Shown here piece by piece: positions 17,493-25,811 of a DNA stretch of 64,000 nt; the stretch's first letter is position 1; each line of letters starts with the position of its first letter. Below the pieces are notes generated by a model. The model saw only the letters and a program-made list of their open reading frames with translations. It did not search any database and was not told the origin of the DNA. The DNA is from Sphingobacterium haloxyli. GTDB lineage: Bacteria > Bacteroidota > Bacteroidia > Sphingobacteriales > Sphingobacteriaceae. The stretch covers positions 1 to 64,000 of the forward strand of contig NZ_PVBQ01000011.1 of assembly GCF_002980525.1 (NCBI RefSeq). Reading direction: 5' to 3'. Made by a program: the position numbers and the translations under genes.

Positions 17493-17540
17493 AAATAAAC
17501 GAAGCCCGCTGATTCAAACAGCGGGCTTCGTTTATTTATA
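17493..17540 (-). terminator. Strong hairpin terminator after the first FKBP-like gene
   Basis: A 19-bp stem (17493-17511 with 17519-17537) and a 7-nt loop, with GAAGCCCGCTG at its GC-rich core, lies between the FKBP-like gene end at 17550 and the nadE start at 17459. On the minus strand it follows the FKBP-like gene by about 10 bases. Confidence 0.92.
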
Positions 17541-17549
17541 GCGATTAAA

Positions 17550-18233
17550 TTAATTTTTATCCTTTATATCCACTACTTCAATATAAAAATGCAAGGGTGA
17601 ATCTGCAGGAATAGTAATCTCTCCCTCTTTATTCTTTTGCTCTCTATTATCGTAACAGTAGGGCGACGGCGCAACAAGCTCGATGGCGGCACCTTTTTGT
17701 AAGCCTTTTTCGGTAAGTCCGCCGATTTTATAATCATTTCCGTTTAGGCGGATCTCTTTCGGGTAAAATGCAAGGTTCCAGGCTGGGATCAACCCGCCGC
17801 CCATATTATCATTTCCGATTTGGAAAGAGCGGGTTTTGTCTTTCGGGTCGTCCTCAGACGTTTCATCAAACACCTCACCGGTCAATAATTTTCCGGTATA
17901 CTTTACTTCTACAGTTGGTCTGGCAAGAGCCAAGCCTCCCATAGAGCTGGGGACTAGCCAGCGCGTATATGACCCTTCTTCACCCGGTTCGTGGATTTTG
18001 AACCAGATGCCCGTGGAATCGTCCAATACTGCCCCTGGGATATGTTCTTCCGCAAAATCTTTTAGTATAGGAGCTTGCTCTTCTAACAGCGCTTCGATTC
18101 GCACGCGGTTAAGGGAATCTCTACGACGCTGTTCATCCGCCCAATCGTTATTGTTGTCGTCCGATTTGCTACAGGAGGTGATGCAGATTGTTGCTACTGC
18201 AAAAAGAAAAAGAAATTTTGATAGGTTGTTCAT
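17550..18233 (-). CDS. FKBP-type peptidyl-prolyl isomerase-like lipoprotein
   Basis: The 227-residue protein starts MNNLSKFLFLFAVATICITSC, a lipoprotein signal with cysteine at residue 21, followed by an Asp/Asn-rich linker. The C-terminal part (about 95-225) resembles the FKBP fold: VEVKYTGKLLTGEVFDETS, then LIPAWNLAFYPKEIRLNG, then IPADSPLHFYIEVVDI. FKBP proteins isomerise prolyl bonds; related Bacteroidota lipoproteins act as periplasmic folding factors. Active-site residues are only partly conserved, so activity is uncertain. A similar gene follows upstream at 18320, so this is a tandem pair. Confidence 0.82.
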   Translation of the reverse strand: MNNLSKFLFLFAVATICITSCSKSDDNNNDWADEQRRRDSLNRVRIEALLEEQAPILKDFAEEHIPGAVLDDSTGIWFKIHEPGEEGSYTRWLVPSSMGGLALARPTVEVKYTGKLLTGEVFDETSEDDPKDKTRSFQIGNDNMGGGLIPAWNLAFYPKEIRLNGNDYKIGGLTEKGLQKGAAIELVAPSPYCYDNREQKNKEGEITIPADSPLHFYIEVVDIKDKN

Positions 18234-18247
18234 TGCTTTGATTAAAA

Positions 18248-18284
18248 AAGAGCGTGCCTAAAAGTTTTTTTGGACACGCCCTTT
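18248..18284 (-). terminator. Terminator between the two FKBP-like genes
   Basis: On the minus strand GGGCGTG pairs with CACGCTC (one G-T pair) and is followed by six T. It lies about 36 bases after the stop of the upstream FKBP-like gene, so the pair is probably not a simple operon. Confidence 0.75.
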
Positions 18285-18319
18285 GTACGTTTACTAATTT
18301 ATAATGTTTCTACTTTTTA

Positions 18320-18985
18320 TTATTCGATGCTCAATACTTCAAACTCGTATACTAACGGTGAGTTAGCAGGGATATCGCCTATTTTTTTGTCGTAAAAAGC
18401 CCAATAAGAGGGGGATATCACACGGATATGGCTGCCTTTTTTTAAGCCTTTTGTTGTTAATCCATAGTACGGTACGTTTTCACTGTTCACTCTATACGAT
18501 TTCGGGAAGAAGGAAATAATCCACACACCATTATAAACATTTGAACTAGATTGGAATGTAGCGAAATCAATATTTTCGTTTTCTCCGGATTGTACCTCGG
18601 TGCCGTCCAATAATGATGCTGTATAATTTACTTTAACTTTTGGAGGGACCGGACCAGTTGAGGTGGAGAATTCATACTCAAAAGCCTCGTCATCTTCTTC
18701 GGTCGGTACAGCTAACACTTCGAAGTGGATACCTGTTTTAACAGTTTTACCTATTAGAGAAAACGTCTCTTCCCTATCATCTTCCTGCCATCCTCCTGGT
18801 GTTTCAGAGGGATTGTCAAGTAAATATTCTTCAATTTTAATCTTATCTGCAGCCAATGAAGCTGCTACCACCTCTTGTTGTCGACGTTGTTCCTCTTCTC
18901 TCTCTGCACTGTCATCTTTCATACAAGAACTAAATGCAACTGCGGTGCATAGTAATACAATTAATGGTCTAAATAGAGTTTTCAT
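18320..18985 (-). CDS. Second FKBP-like lipoprotein
   Basis: The 221-residue protein is a paralogue of the neighbour at 17550, with the same plan: lipoprotein signal MKTLFRPLIVLLCTAVAFSSC, a charged helical linker rich in Glu, Gln and Arg, and a C-terminal FKBP-like domain (VKVNYTASLLDGTEV, YYGLTTKGLKKGSHIRVISP, IPANSPLVYEFEVLSI). I chose the ATG at 18985, since it begins the signal peptide; a longer frame to 19150 adds 55 residues without signal-like features. Substrates are unknown. Confidence 0.78.
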   Translation of the reverse strand: MKTLFRPLIVLLCTAVAFSSCMKDDSAEREEEQRRQQEVVAASLAADKIKIEEYLLDNPSETPGGWQEDDREETFSLIGKTVKTGIHFEVLAVPTEEDDEAFEYEFSTSTGPVPPKVKVNYTASLLDGTEVQSGENENIDFATFQSSSNVYNGVWIISFFPKSYRVNSENVPYYGLTTKGLKKGSHIRVISPSYWAFYDKKIGDIPANSPLVYEFEVLSIE

Positions 18986-19320
18986 CCGTTTTTTTCTTTT
19001 TTTAATGGTTGATGAGAGCTCTCCCGATAGATCGGGATCGGTTTCATAAATTTTTAATGTCTTTTCTAGATGATAGAACGCAGGTTCATATCGTAATGCT
19101 ACAGCAAAAGTAAGAAAAATGGTTTTATTTTTTAATTCGCTAAAAAACATTATCTTTAATGGACTAATTCATGTGATAGCCAGCCTATTAGTGTCGATTG
19201 TCCCTTCTTATCAATATGGTGCTTCGGCTTATGCTTCCTTAATTAGTGAGAAGAAATTATGAAGACTATCCGCCATTTTTGGCAGAGAGCTTTCATCAAC
19301 CATTATAAATAAATAATAAG

Positions 19321-19749
19321 ATGAAAACTGTAAAACACATCCTTGAGGGAAAGTCGTCTGTTATCCACGCTGTAAATCCAGACACATCCGTTCTAAACGC
19401 TTTGCAAATGATGATGGAAAAAAACATCAGTGCATTGTTGGTTATGGAGGAAGACGCGTTAGTTGGGATTTTCACAGAGCGGGACTATGCTCGAAAAATT
19501 GTCTTACAAGGCAAATCTTCCAAAGACACACCTATTCACGTGGTTATGACGCATAACCCGCGAACCATCACCACGGACGAAAAAATTGAAAACTGTATGG
19601 AGATGATGACGAACAACCTATTCAGGCATTTGCCGGTGGTAGAAGATCATACCGTTATCGGTATCATTTCTATTGGTGATATTGTCAAACATATTATCGA
19701 AGATCAAAAACAAACCATTGACCAACTTCAAAGCTATATTAGTGGTTAG
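19321..19749 (+). CDS. Protein with two CBS domains
   Basis: The 142-residue protein consists almost only of two CBS repeats (about 10-65 and 75-135): the first has MMMEKNISALLVMEEDALVGIFTERDYARK and the second MMTNNLFRHLPVVEDHTVIGIISIGDIVKH. Stand-alone CBS pairs bind adenosine nucleotides and usually regulate another protein or sense energy state. The partner is not evident here. Its stop codon overlaps the end of the convergent thioredoxin-like gene by 4 bases. Confidence 0.92.
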   Translation: MKTVKHILEGKSSVIHAVNPDTSVLNALQMMMEKNISALLVMEEDALVGIFTERDYARKIVLQGKSSKDTPIHVVMTHNPRTITTDEKIENCMEMMTNNLFRHLPVVEDHTVIGIISIGDIVKHIIEDQKQTIDQLQSYISG

Positions 19750-20222
19750 AGCTTATCCTTCAATGCCTTCATCAATTTCTTTCTATCTAGATACTGAAAA
19801 AATCGCTGCTCGACGTTGAAATCAGGAGCCAAGATCAGGGTAGTCGGAAAGCTAAGTTCACCATCACGGGTGGCTAACAGCTTTGCCATATTGTGGTATT
19901 GCCCTGTACGCTTTTTGGAAGACTCATTTACCACAACTTGTCCATCGAAGCGGACCGTATCCACGGTTTCCGCATCAAATTGTACAGCGTAGTAGTTTCT
20001 GTTCAGCTCGTTTACGATATCCGGGCCTGTGAAGACAACCTTTTGCATCTTGCGGCAATAGGCGCACCAGTCGGTATGAAAAAAAAGCAGTACCTTCTTG
20101 GGTTTTGTCGCCAGCGAGTCCGATAACTGCTCAAAAGAAAGCCAGTTGACGGTGTTTTTCTGCTGCGCAAAGATGGGTAGATTTAATAGAAGAAAAATGA
20201 TGGTGCCTATATAACGTATCAT
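19746..20222 (-). CDS. Secreted thioredoxin-fold protein
   Basis: The 158-residue protein has a signal peptide (MIRYIGTIIFLLLNLPIFAQ) and a thioredoxin fold with the redox motif WCAYC in LLFFHTDWCAYCRKMQ, plus a cis-proline region FPTTLIL. It should work in the periplasm as a thiol reductant or oxidant. It directly follows the TonB receptor gene on the same strand with a 59-base gap, so the two may be cotranscribed and it could serve maturation or metal handling linked to that receptor (inference). Confidence 0.85.
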   Translation of the reverse strand: MIRYIGTIIFLLLNLPIFAQQKNTVNWLSFEQLSDSLATKPKKVLLFFHTDWCAYCRKMQKVVFTGPDIVNELNRNYYAVQFDAETVDTVRFDGQVVVNESSKKRTGQYHNMAKLLATRDGELSFPTTLILAPDFNVEQRFFQYLDRKKLMKALKDKL

Positions 20223-20281
20223 GATATTGTTCCTTTCTTTAAATTTGTAGAGACGCCCTAGAAACGTCTCTACAAATTATA

Positions 20282-22630
20282 TTAATGAAAATGCCCAATC
20301 CTAATTCCAAAAGTGAATGTTCGTGGTTTCGCGGGTCCGTAGACATAATCCGAGTCGCGCAACGGACCACTATCGAAATCCTTTTGGAAAGCGTTAAACA
20401 TGTTTTGTATACCCCCAAACAACTCTACGCTAAATTCCTTCCGTATGGGCAATGTGTAACCTAAGCGCAGATTCATTTCCATGAAGTCCCGGGTCGTTTT
20501 GAGCAGGAGTGTCTGATCCGACTGGTAATGCGGTGCAATCATGCTGCCGGTATAAACTCCAGTTACATCAACTGCGAATTGTTTGGTCGCTTTGATATTC
20601 GTGTTCAAGTAACCATAGGTGTTTGGTGTACGTAGAAAGCGCACAGTAGCGACATCATCCGCCGGGTTTTCGGCTTCGAAGATGATCTGCTCCTCTTTGT
20701 ATTTCGAACGCTGTATCGTCCCCCCGGCCTGAAAAGTAACGGCGCTGGAGGGAGCGATGCTCAATTCTATATTGGAACCATAAACGGTTGCCCCCGTGCC
20801 ATTGCGCATTTCTTCCAGAATGATGGCGTCTTCCTCCGAGGTTCGCACATTCGTGAATTGGTTATGTAGTACCGTATAAAAGCCTTCCAACAACAGGCTA
20901 GCCTGGGTGCTCCCAAAATTCCGGGTGTAATTAAACGATCCGGTGTAGGCATCGGAAGTTTCCGTTTTTAGGTCTTGTCCCATCAGGACAAATACTTGCT
21001 CACCCGCGACCGAGGTGACGTGCATATCCTCATTGAACGCTTGTGGAGCACGGAATCCCCGGGCATATCCACCGCGGAATTGCAATTCGGGGTTGATGTC
21101 GTATAGTAGCGTAAAACGAGGGCTAAAGGTGCCAAAGCTTTCGTCTGAGGTACGATGGTGCTGCAAGAGACTGTATTTTCCATCCACCTTGGTGTAATCA
21201 TAACGGGCACCCATCAAAAGTTTTAACGGGTCGGCTACCTTCCACTCGTACTGCGCGTAACTACCAATACCCTGCGTCTTTTGATCTATGTTCCGGTCGT
21301 AACCAGGGATGTCGTCGTTGGTCTCGTTGGTGGTAAGTTCGACGCCGGCTGTCAAGACATCTTTCGCGAAGGTATAGGTGTATTGTCCGCCGGCAACCAT
21401 GGCAAAATCGCTTGTGACACCGTAAGCATTTGCCGCGGTAACACTGTCCTGACGCGTTCTGGAACCACCTAAACCGCCATAGTAGCTGTCGCGCGTGCTT
21501 TTTTGGGCCGATGCGTAAATCGATATTTTATGTTTCCAGTTTCGGGAGTAATGATCGTACGTGGCCCCACCGATGAAAGAGTTGGTCTGGAGCTGCTCCG
21601 TAATATCGGTAAAATGCGGCGCGATTTCCAGTCGGTCGCCCCCACGGCGAAACTCATTCAGTACACTCAGGTCCACCGTGATTTTATCGTATTCGGAAGG
21701 TTTAAAAAAGGCTTTTGTACCAAAGGTGGTGTTGCGTAGTTTAGTCATTTCCGAGAAACCGTCACCATTGGCATCCCAAGCCTCCCGGTTGCGGTGCATC
21801 CCGTAGAAAGTAACCCCTGTGAGTAAATCGTCCGTCACAGTAGATGTGTTGAAGTCGATCGTATTATCCCATGCGCTGCCATCAATTAGGGAGTTGGTGG
21901 ATTTTACCTGCCAATCATTTTCTACCGGATCTTTCGTAATGATATTGATGGTCCCGGCGATGGCATTAGCGCCGAACAGCGCAGATCCACCACTTCTGAC
22001 GACTTCGATACGATCGATCATGCTGGTTGGGATTTGATCCAAGCCATAAACGCTATTTAAGGCACTAAATACTGAACGGCTGTTGATCAGTATTTGGGAG
22101 TAAGCTCCTTCCATCCCGTTCAGTCGCACCTGAGAGAATCCGCAGTTTTGACAGTTGTTCTCCACGCGCACGCCAGGTTGATAATTTAGGGTCTCCGACA
22201 TGGCTACAGATTGCGTAGCGTTGAAAAGCTTAGGACTCAATACGTTCACCACGACAGGGGCGTCACGCCGGTCAAGACCATAGCGAGTGGCACTGACCAC
22301 GACCTCGTTTAGATTTAAGTTGTCTTCCTGCAAGATAATATGCAGGACGTCGTTTGTACCACTTTGCACTGTTTTTCTATCGGTTTGGTAGCCGACAGCA
22401 CGCGTGATGATTGTCATTTTTCCATTTGACACATCAGAGAGAAGAAACTCTCCATCCTCATTCGTTGAGGTAGCGTTGCCCGAGCCGTCGACAAGTACCG
22501 TGGCTTGACCGATCGGACTACCATCTGGTCCGGTTACTTTTCCGTTCAATGATGTTTGTGAAAATAGGGTAATTGGAAATATATAGAGTAAAGCTAAAAG
22601 AAAAAGCTTGTAGTTGTATCTTTTTGTCAT
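20282..22630 (-). CDS. TonB-dependent outer-membrane receptor
   Basis: The 782-residue protein has a signal peptide ending near ITLFSQ, a carboxypeptidase-like regulatory domain (about 27-95), a plug domain (about 110-235) and a C-terminal beta-barrel ending in the aromatic residue pattern TFGIRIGHFH. The plug has an unusual NCQNCGF motif ahead of SQVRLNGMEGAYSQILI, which suggests a thiol pair on the periplasmic side. It imports a bulky ligand with energy from TonB. The ligand is unknown; the upstream His-rich protein and downstream thioredoxin-like protein hint at a metal or metal complex. Confidence 0.9.
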   Translation of the reverse strand: MTKRYNYKLFLLALLYIFPITLFSQTSLNGKVTGPDGSPIGQATVLVDGSGNATSTNEDGEFLLSDVSNGKMTIITRAVGYQTDRKTVQSGTNDVLHIILQEDNLNLNEVVVSATRYGLDRRDAPVVVNVLSPKLFNATQSVAMSETLNYQPGVRVENNCQNCGFSQVRLNGMEGAYSQILINSRSVFSALNSVYGLDQIPTSMIDRIEVVRSGGSALFGANAIAGTINIITKDPVENDWQVKSTNSLIDGSAWDNTIDFNTSTVTDDLLTGVTFYGMHRNREAWDANGDGFSEMTKLRNTTFGTKAFFKPSEYDKITVDLSVLNEFRRGGDRLEIAPHFTDITEQLQTNSFIGGATYDHYSRNWKHKISIYASAQKSTRDSYYGGLGGSRTRQDSVTAANAYGVTSDFAMVAGGQYTYTFAKDVLTAGVELTTNETNDDIPGYDRNIDQKTQGIGSYAQYEWKVADPLKLLMGARYDYTKVDGKYSLLQHHRTSDESFGTFSPRFTLLYDINPELQFRGGYARGFRAPQAFNEDMHVTSVAGEQVFVLMGQDLKTETSDAYTGSFNYTRNFGSTQASLLLEGFYTVLHNQFTNVRTSEEDAIILEEMRNGTGATVYGSNIELSIAPSSAVTFQAGGTIQRSKYKEEQIIFEAENPADDVATVRFLRTPNTYGYLNTNIKATKQFAVDVTGVYTGSMIAPHYQSDQTLLLKTTRDFMEMNLRLGYTLPIRKEFSVELFGGIQNMFNAFQKDFDSGPLRDSDYVYGPAKPRTFTFGIRIGHFH

Positions 22631-22804
22631 GTAAGTAAATCATAATAAATACGCATCAGGCGTTAAGACGTCCATGATGTCGTTAAATGAATGAAATGAG
22701 CAAAGAGGTCTGTGAAAAAATGGTGATAACCACAATATTGTGCAGACCAGATTACGTAATCATTAATTGTCTTTGTTGTTCCGATGGATATTCGGAAGTT
22801 GAGA

Positions 22805-23179
22805 TTAGGATAGAAAAAGGGCAGGGGGTCCCCGTAAGTCGTAGTGAATGAGTGGGGTGGAAGGTGCGTTTTCCGTTAGCTCTGCATGATGTATGCAAAG
22901 CATAATGGGTGCGATGGCGAGTTCGAACGCTTGTAAATCATTCGCCACGAATACGCCTGCAAATACGACATCTAAGAAATGTATTTCATCATCGGAATGG
23001 TGGTGATGCTCAGGATGTCCCTTTTGAGTGAAGTCATAGGGGTGAATGTGTGTAACAATCTCTCCTGTTGAGGTGACTTCCTTGTGCATAAATACAACAC
23101 CGCTGGTGATAATAACCACCATCCATAAGCTTAATGACCAAGCGACGAAAATACGGTATGTAGTACTCAATTTATGCAT
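22805..23179 (-). CDS. Small His-rich membrane-anchored protein
   Basis: The 124-residue protein has one N-terminal hydrophobic segment (about 10-32) followed by a His-rich stretch with HIHPYDF and HPEHHHHSDDEIHF. I do not recognise a named family with certainty; similar small His-rich proteins sit beside TonB receptors in Bacteroidota. The histidines suggest binding of a transition metal in the periplasm. It lies 174 bases upstream of the receptor gene on the same strand, and the two may be coregulated. Confidence 0.65.
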   Translation of the reverse strand: MHKLSTTYRIFVAWSLSLWMVVIITSGVVFMHKEVTSTGEIVTHIHPYDFTQKGHPEHHHHSDDEIHFLDVVFAGVFVANDLQAFELAIAPIMLCIHHAELTENAPSTPLIHYDLRGPPALFLS

Positions 23180-23227
23180 GACGATATCGTGCGTTGCTAT
23201 TTGCGAAGTTACAAAATGCTATCGGAA

Positions 23228-23578
23228 CTACAGTGTCAATTTATTGTTATGGTCGGGAAATAGCAGAGCAGGCTTGTGTACTTTTGCTTCTTCAGGCGTC
23301 ATGCTCGCATAGGAAATGATAATAATGATATCGCCTACCTGCACCAAGCGGGCGGCAGCGCCATTAAGACAAATAGTACCTGTTCCGCGTTCGCCTGGAA
23401 TAACATAGGTCTCTAATCGAGCCCCGTTATTGTTGTTTACAATCTGCACCTTTTCGTTCGCAACAATATTTGCTGCATCCATCAAATCTTCATCAATCGT
23501 GATGCTTCCCACGTAGTTCAGCTCCGCCTGCGTAACACGAACCCGATGAATCTTTGATTTCATTACTTCAATCAACAT
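23228..23578 (-). CDS. panD: Aspartate 1-decarboxylase
   Basis: The 116-residue proenzyme makes beta-alanine from L-aspartate for pantothenate and coenzyme A. Self-cleavage should occur before the serine in YVGSITID (Gly24-Ser25), making the pyruvoyl group. [16 protein letters not shown] and [21 protein letters not shown] are the family core. panC lies upstream on the same strand but is separated by about 205 bases that contain structured repeat copy B. Confidence 0.97.
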   Translation of the reverse strand: MLIEVMKSKIHRVRVTQAELNYVGSITIDEDLMDAANIVANEKVQIVNNNNGARLETYVIPGERGTGTICLNGAAARLVQVGDIIIIISYASMTPEEAKVHKPALLFPDHNNKLTL

Positions 23579-23650
23579 AATACAAAATTACCTAATTTTT
23601 TTTAATTATATGGTGTCGGGTTTCGTAACCCATCATAGATATTGCACAAT

Positions 23651-23780
23651 CCCCTCCTTAACCTAAATTGTCCCATCCGGAGATTTGAGGTATGTAGAAA
23701 CTCATCCTTAGTACAGTCCATTTTCTCAAATATCCGAAGGGACGAGTTTTTTGCTTCTTTTTTTCGGGAAAAAAGAAGAG
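23651..23780 (+). repeat. Dispersed structured repeat, copy B (between panC and panD)
   Basis: Outer stem GTCCC (23670-23674) with GGGAC (23739-23743), inner stem ATTTGAG (23683-23689) with CTCAAAT (23725-23731), and the same ATCCGGAG and ATCCGAA sides as copy A. The apex keeps GTAGAAA and ATCCTTAGTACAGTCC. A T-run and a second hairpin CTTCTTTTTT/GAAAAAAGAAG (23754-23778) follow, ending four bases before the panC stop codon. Both stems differ from copy A but still pair, so paired changes have occurred. A minus-strand frame that crosses the element is not a real gene. Confidence 0.85.
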
Positions 23781-23782
23781 AA

Positions 23783-24628
23783 CTAATCCAATAACATATT
23801 ATCAATCAACCTTACCCCTTCCACCCAAGCAACCAGTAGCGCAACATGTTTTTTTCTGGGGTCGATCTGGTCGATTTCTTCTAACGAACGTGTTTCACAG
23901 ATGGCTAAATATTCGACTTCGATTTCTCCCTCTTGATGGAGGATGTCTAGTGCTTCTGTTCGAAGTGCGGTTAGGTTCCGAATCTTAAAATAGCGTTCGA
24001 TATGACGTAATGAACGGTATAATGCCAGCGCTTTATGTTCCCCCTCCGCCGAAAGACGCATATTACGGGAACTTAACGCAAGCCCCTCCTCGTTTCTAAT
24101 TGTAGGGCAAATATGGAGGATGACGGGTAGTTTCTTTACATCAATTAACCGTTGGATGACCATTATTTGCTGGAAGTCTTTTTGGCCAAAGCAGGCAACA
24201 TCGGGTTCAACTAAGCAGAACAGCTTATATACGATCTGGGTTACACCTTGAAAGTGCCCCGGTCGCTTTTCTCCCTCCCATACCTTTTCTAGGCTTCCTA
24301 GGTCAAGGTGCCACGGCTCCCCGGTTTTTGGATACATTTCTTCCACCGTCGGCATAAAAGCGATATCACAGTGGATTCCTTGTAACAATTGTAAGTCATT
24401 TTCTTCCGGACGTGGATACCTTTCAAGGTCGCTCGGATCGTTAAATTGAGTGGGGTTTACAAAAATACTACAGACCACGACATCAGCAATTTCTTTGGCT
24501 TCCTTTATTAATGTAAGGTGTCCCTCGTGAAGTGCTCCCATAGTTGGTACGAGCGCTATGCGCTGCTTGGTTTCACGCAATTCACCAAGATAACTTCGAA
24601 GGGCTTGTTTTGTTCTAAATATCCTCAC
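23783..24628 (-). CDS. panC: Pantothenate synthetase (pantoate-beta-alanine ligase)
   Basis: The 281-residue enzyme joins pantoate and beta-alanine with ATP. Motifs in order: VPTMGALHEGH (ATP HIGH-type site), FVNPTQFN, GEKRPGHFQGV, FGQKDFQQ and the KMSKS-like region NEEGLALSSRN. Length is normal. It is divergent from the GT5-like gene at 24773, an arrangement conserved in Bacteroidota, and is followed by repeat copy B before panD. Confidence 0.97.
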   Translation of the reverse strand: MRIFRTKQALRSYLGELRETKQRIALVPTMGALHEGHLTLIKEAKEIADVVVCSIFVNPTQFNDPSDLERYPRPEENDLQLLQGIHCDIAFMPTVEEMYPKTGEPWHLDLGSLEKVWEGEKRPGHFQGVTQIVYKLFCLVEPDVACFGQKDFQQIMVIQRLIDVKKLPVILHICPTIRNEEGLALSSRNMRLSAEGEHKALALYRSLRHIERYFKIRNLTALRTEALDILHQEGEIEVEYLAICETRSLEEIDQIDPRKKHVALLVAWVEGVRLIDNMLLD

Positions 24629-24709
24629 CGCAAAACGTTAAATAAGGGCGCAAATTTGCAGAAATAAATCGGTAATATAAAGGGATGAAACTTAATGAAT
24701 TGTAAAATT

Positions 24710-24730
24710 CATAAAAAAGTCGTATCTTTG
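24710..24730 (+). promoter_or_regulatory. Bacteroidota-type promoter for the GT5-like gene
   Basis: TTG at 24710-24712 and a perfect TATCTTTG at 24723-24730 form part of the -33/-7 arrangement, though only 10 nt separate them when counted directly; the -7 box is the reliable part. It lies 42 bases before the start at 24773. Confidence 0.4.
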
Positions 24731-24772
24731 TGGACCGATTTTACTGTTCGATAAATAAATAAAGAATTGGAG

Positions 24773-25597
24773 ATGGCAAAAACGAAAATATTGTTTGTAA
24801 CCCATGAGATGTCGCCTTTCCTTGAAATAAGCAAAATTTCTGAAATAACACGCCAGTTACCACAAGCGATGCAAGAAAAAGGATTTGAAATCCGTATTTT
24901 GATGCCGCGTTTCGGTAATATTAATGAGCGCAGAAATCGGCTTCATGAAGTGATAAGGTTGTCGGGAATGAACATCGTGGTGGATAGCAATGATAATCCG
25001 CTCATTATTAAGGTTGCTTCATTACCCACTGCACGCATGCAGGTGTATTTTTTAGATAATGAAGAGTATTTTCAGCGGAAGAAGGTTTTTCGTGACGACA
25101 AAGGTGCTTTTTTTGCAGACAACAACGAGCGTTCGTTGTTCTTCTGTAAAGGTGTATTAGAGACGGTTAAGAAGTTAGGATGGTCACCGGACGTGGTGCA
25201 CTGCCATGGTTGGTTTTCCGCTATGGTTCCGGCGTATTTGAAAACAGCTTACAAAGATGATCCTACATTCAAGGATGCTAAAGTGATGTATTCCCTTTAT
25301 GCAAACGAAGACTTCGATGCTATTGGAGGGAAATACGGAGCAATGGCGGCGCAAAGTGACATGCGTGCTGAGGAAGCGGCCCCTTACGGTGAAGGATCTT
25401 ATGTAGACCTATACAAAGGTGCGCTTTCTTACACCGATATAGCTGTATTTGCTGACGGAGATATCCATCCGGAACTTAAAATCTATGTGGAAGAAAACGG
25501 GATTCGTAGTTTCTCGCCTCAAGGGGATGCGGACTATGAAGGGTTTGCAGAAGTATTCGAGGAGTTTTCCACAGCTGATATAGAGGAGACGGCTTAG
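24773..25597 (+). CDS. Half-size GT5 (starch/glycogen synthase N-domain) protein, probably non-catalytic
   Basis: The 274-residue protein matches only the N-terminal Rossmann domain of GT5 glycogen and starch synthases: KILFVTHEMSPFLEISKISE at the start and DVVHCHGWFSAMVPAYLKT (about 140-160). The C-terminal GT-B domain, which binds the ADP-sugar, is absent, and the usual KxGGL loop is replaced by KISEI. It ends with an acidic tail. It therefore probably does not make glycogen. Its conserved neighbour panC suggests a different, possibly regulatory, role. I chose the ATG at 24773, preceded by GGAG; a TTG at 24767 is also in frame. Confidence 0.82.
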   Translation: MAKTKILFVTHEMSPFLEISKISEITRQLPQAMQEKGFEIRILMPRFGNINERRNRLHEVIRLSGMNIVVDSNDNPLIIKVASLPTARMQVYFLDNEEYFQRKKVFRDDKGAFFADNNERSLFFCKGVLETVKKLGWSPDVVHCHGWFSAMVPAYLKTAYKDDPTFKDAKVMYSLYANEDFDAIGGKYGAMAAQSDMRAEEAAPYGEGSYVDLYKGALSYTDIAVFADGDIHPELKIYVEENGIRSFSPQGDADYEGFAEVFEEFSTADIEETA

Positions 25598-25634
25598 TTT
25601 TCATAATTAGTAGTTTTTATAATTTTAAAGGTTG

Positions 25635-25663
25635 AAGGTGCGATGAAAGTCGCACCTTTTTTT
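25635..25663 (+). terminator. Rho-independent terminator after the GT5-like gene
   Basis: AAGGTGCGA (25635-25643) pairs perfectly with TCGCACCTT (25650-25658), with a 6-nt loop and a seven-T tail. Confidence 0.92.
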
Positions 25664-25811
25664 GTTTGCTACAGTGCTATTTTTAAGAAAAATAGATACA
25701 AGGGGAGGATAGCGCTTGATTATATTTGGTCGATACCAAGTTTTTTCTTATTTTGGATTACTAACTGTGAAAGGTTGAAAAACAGCATAAACTATTATAA
25801 ACGGAAATAAC

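Noticed and set aside
23602..23805. A 67-residue minus-strand frame between panC and panD
   Set aside because: It reads through structured repeat copy B and the end of panC; the matching frame in copy A gives a similar short peptide only because the repeats are alike.
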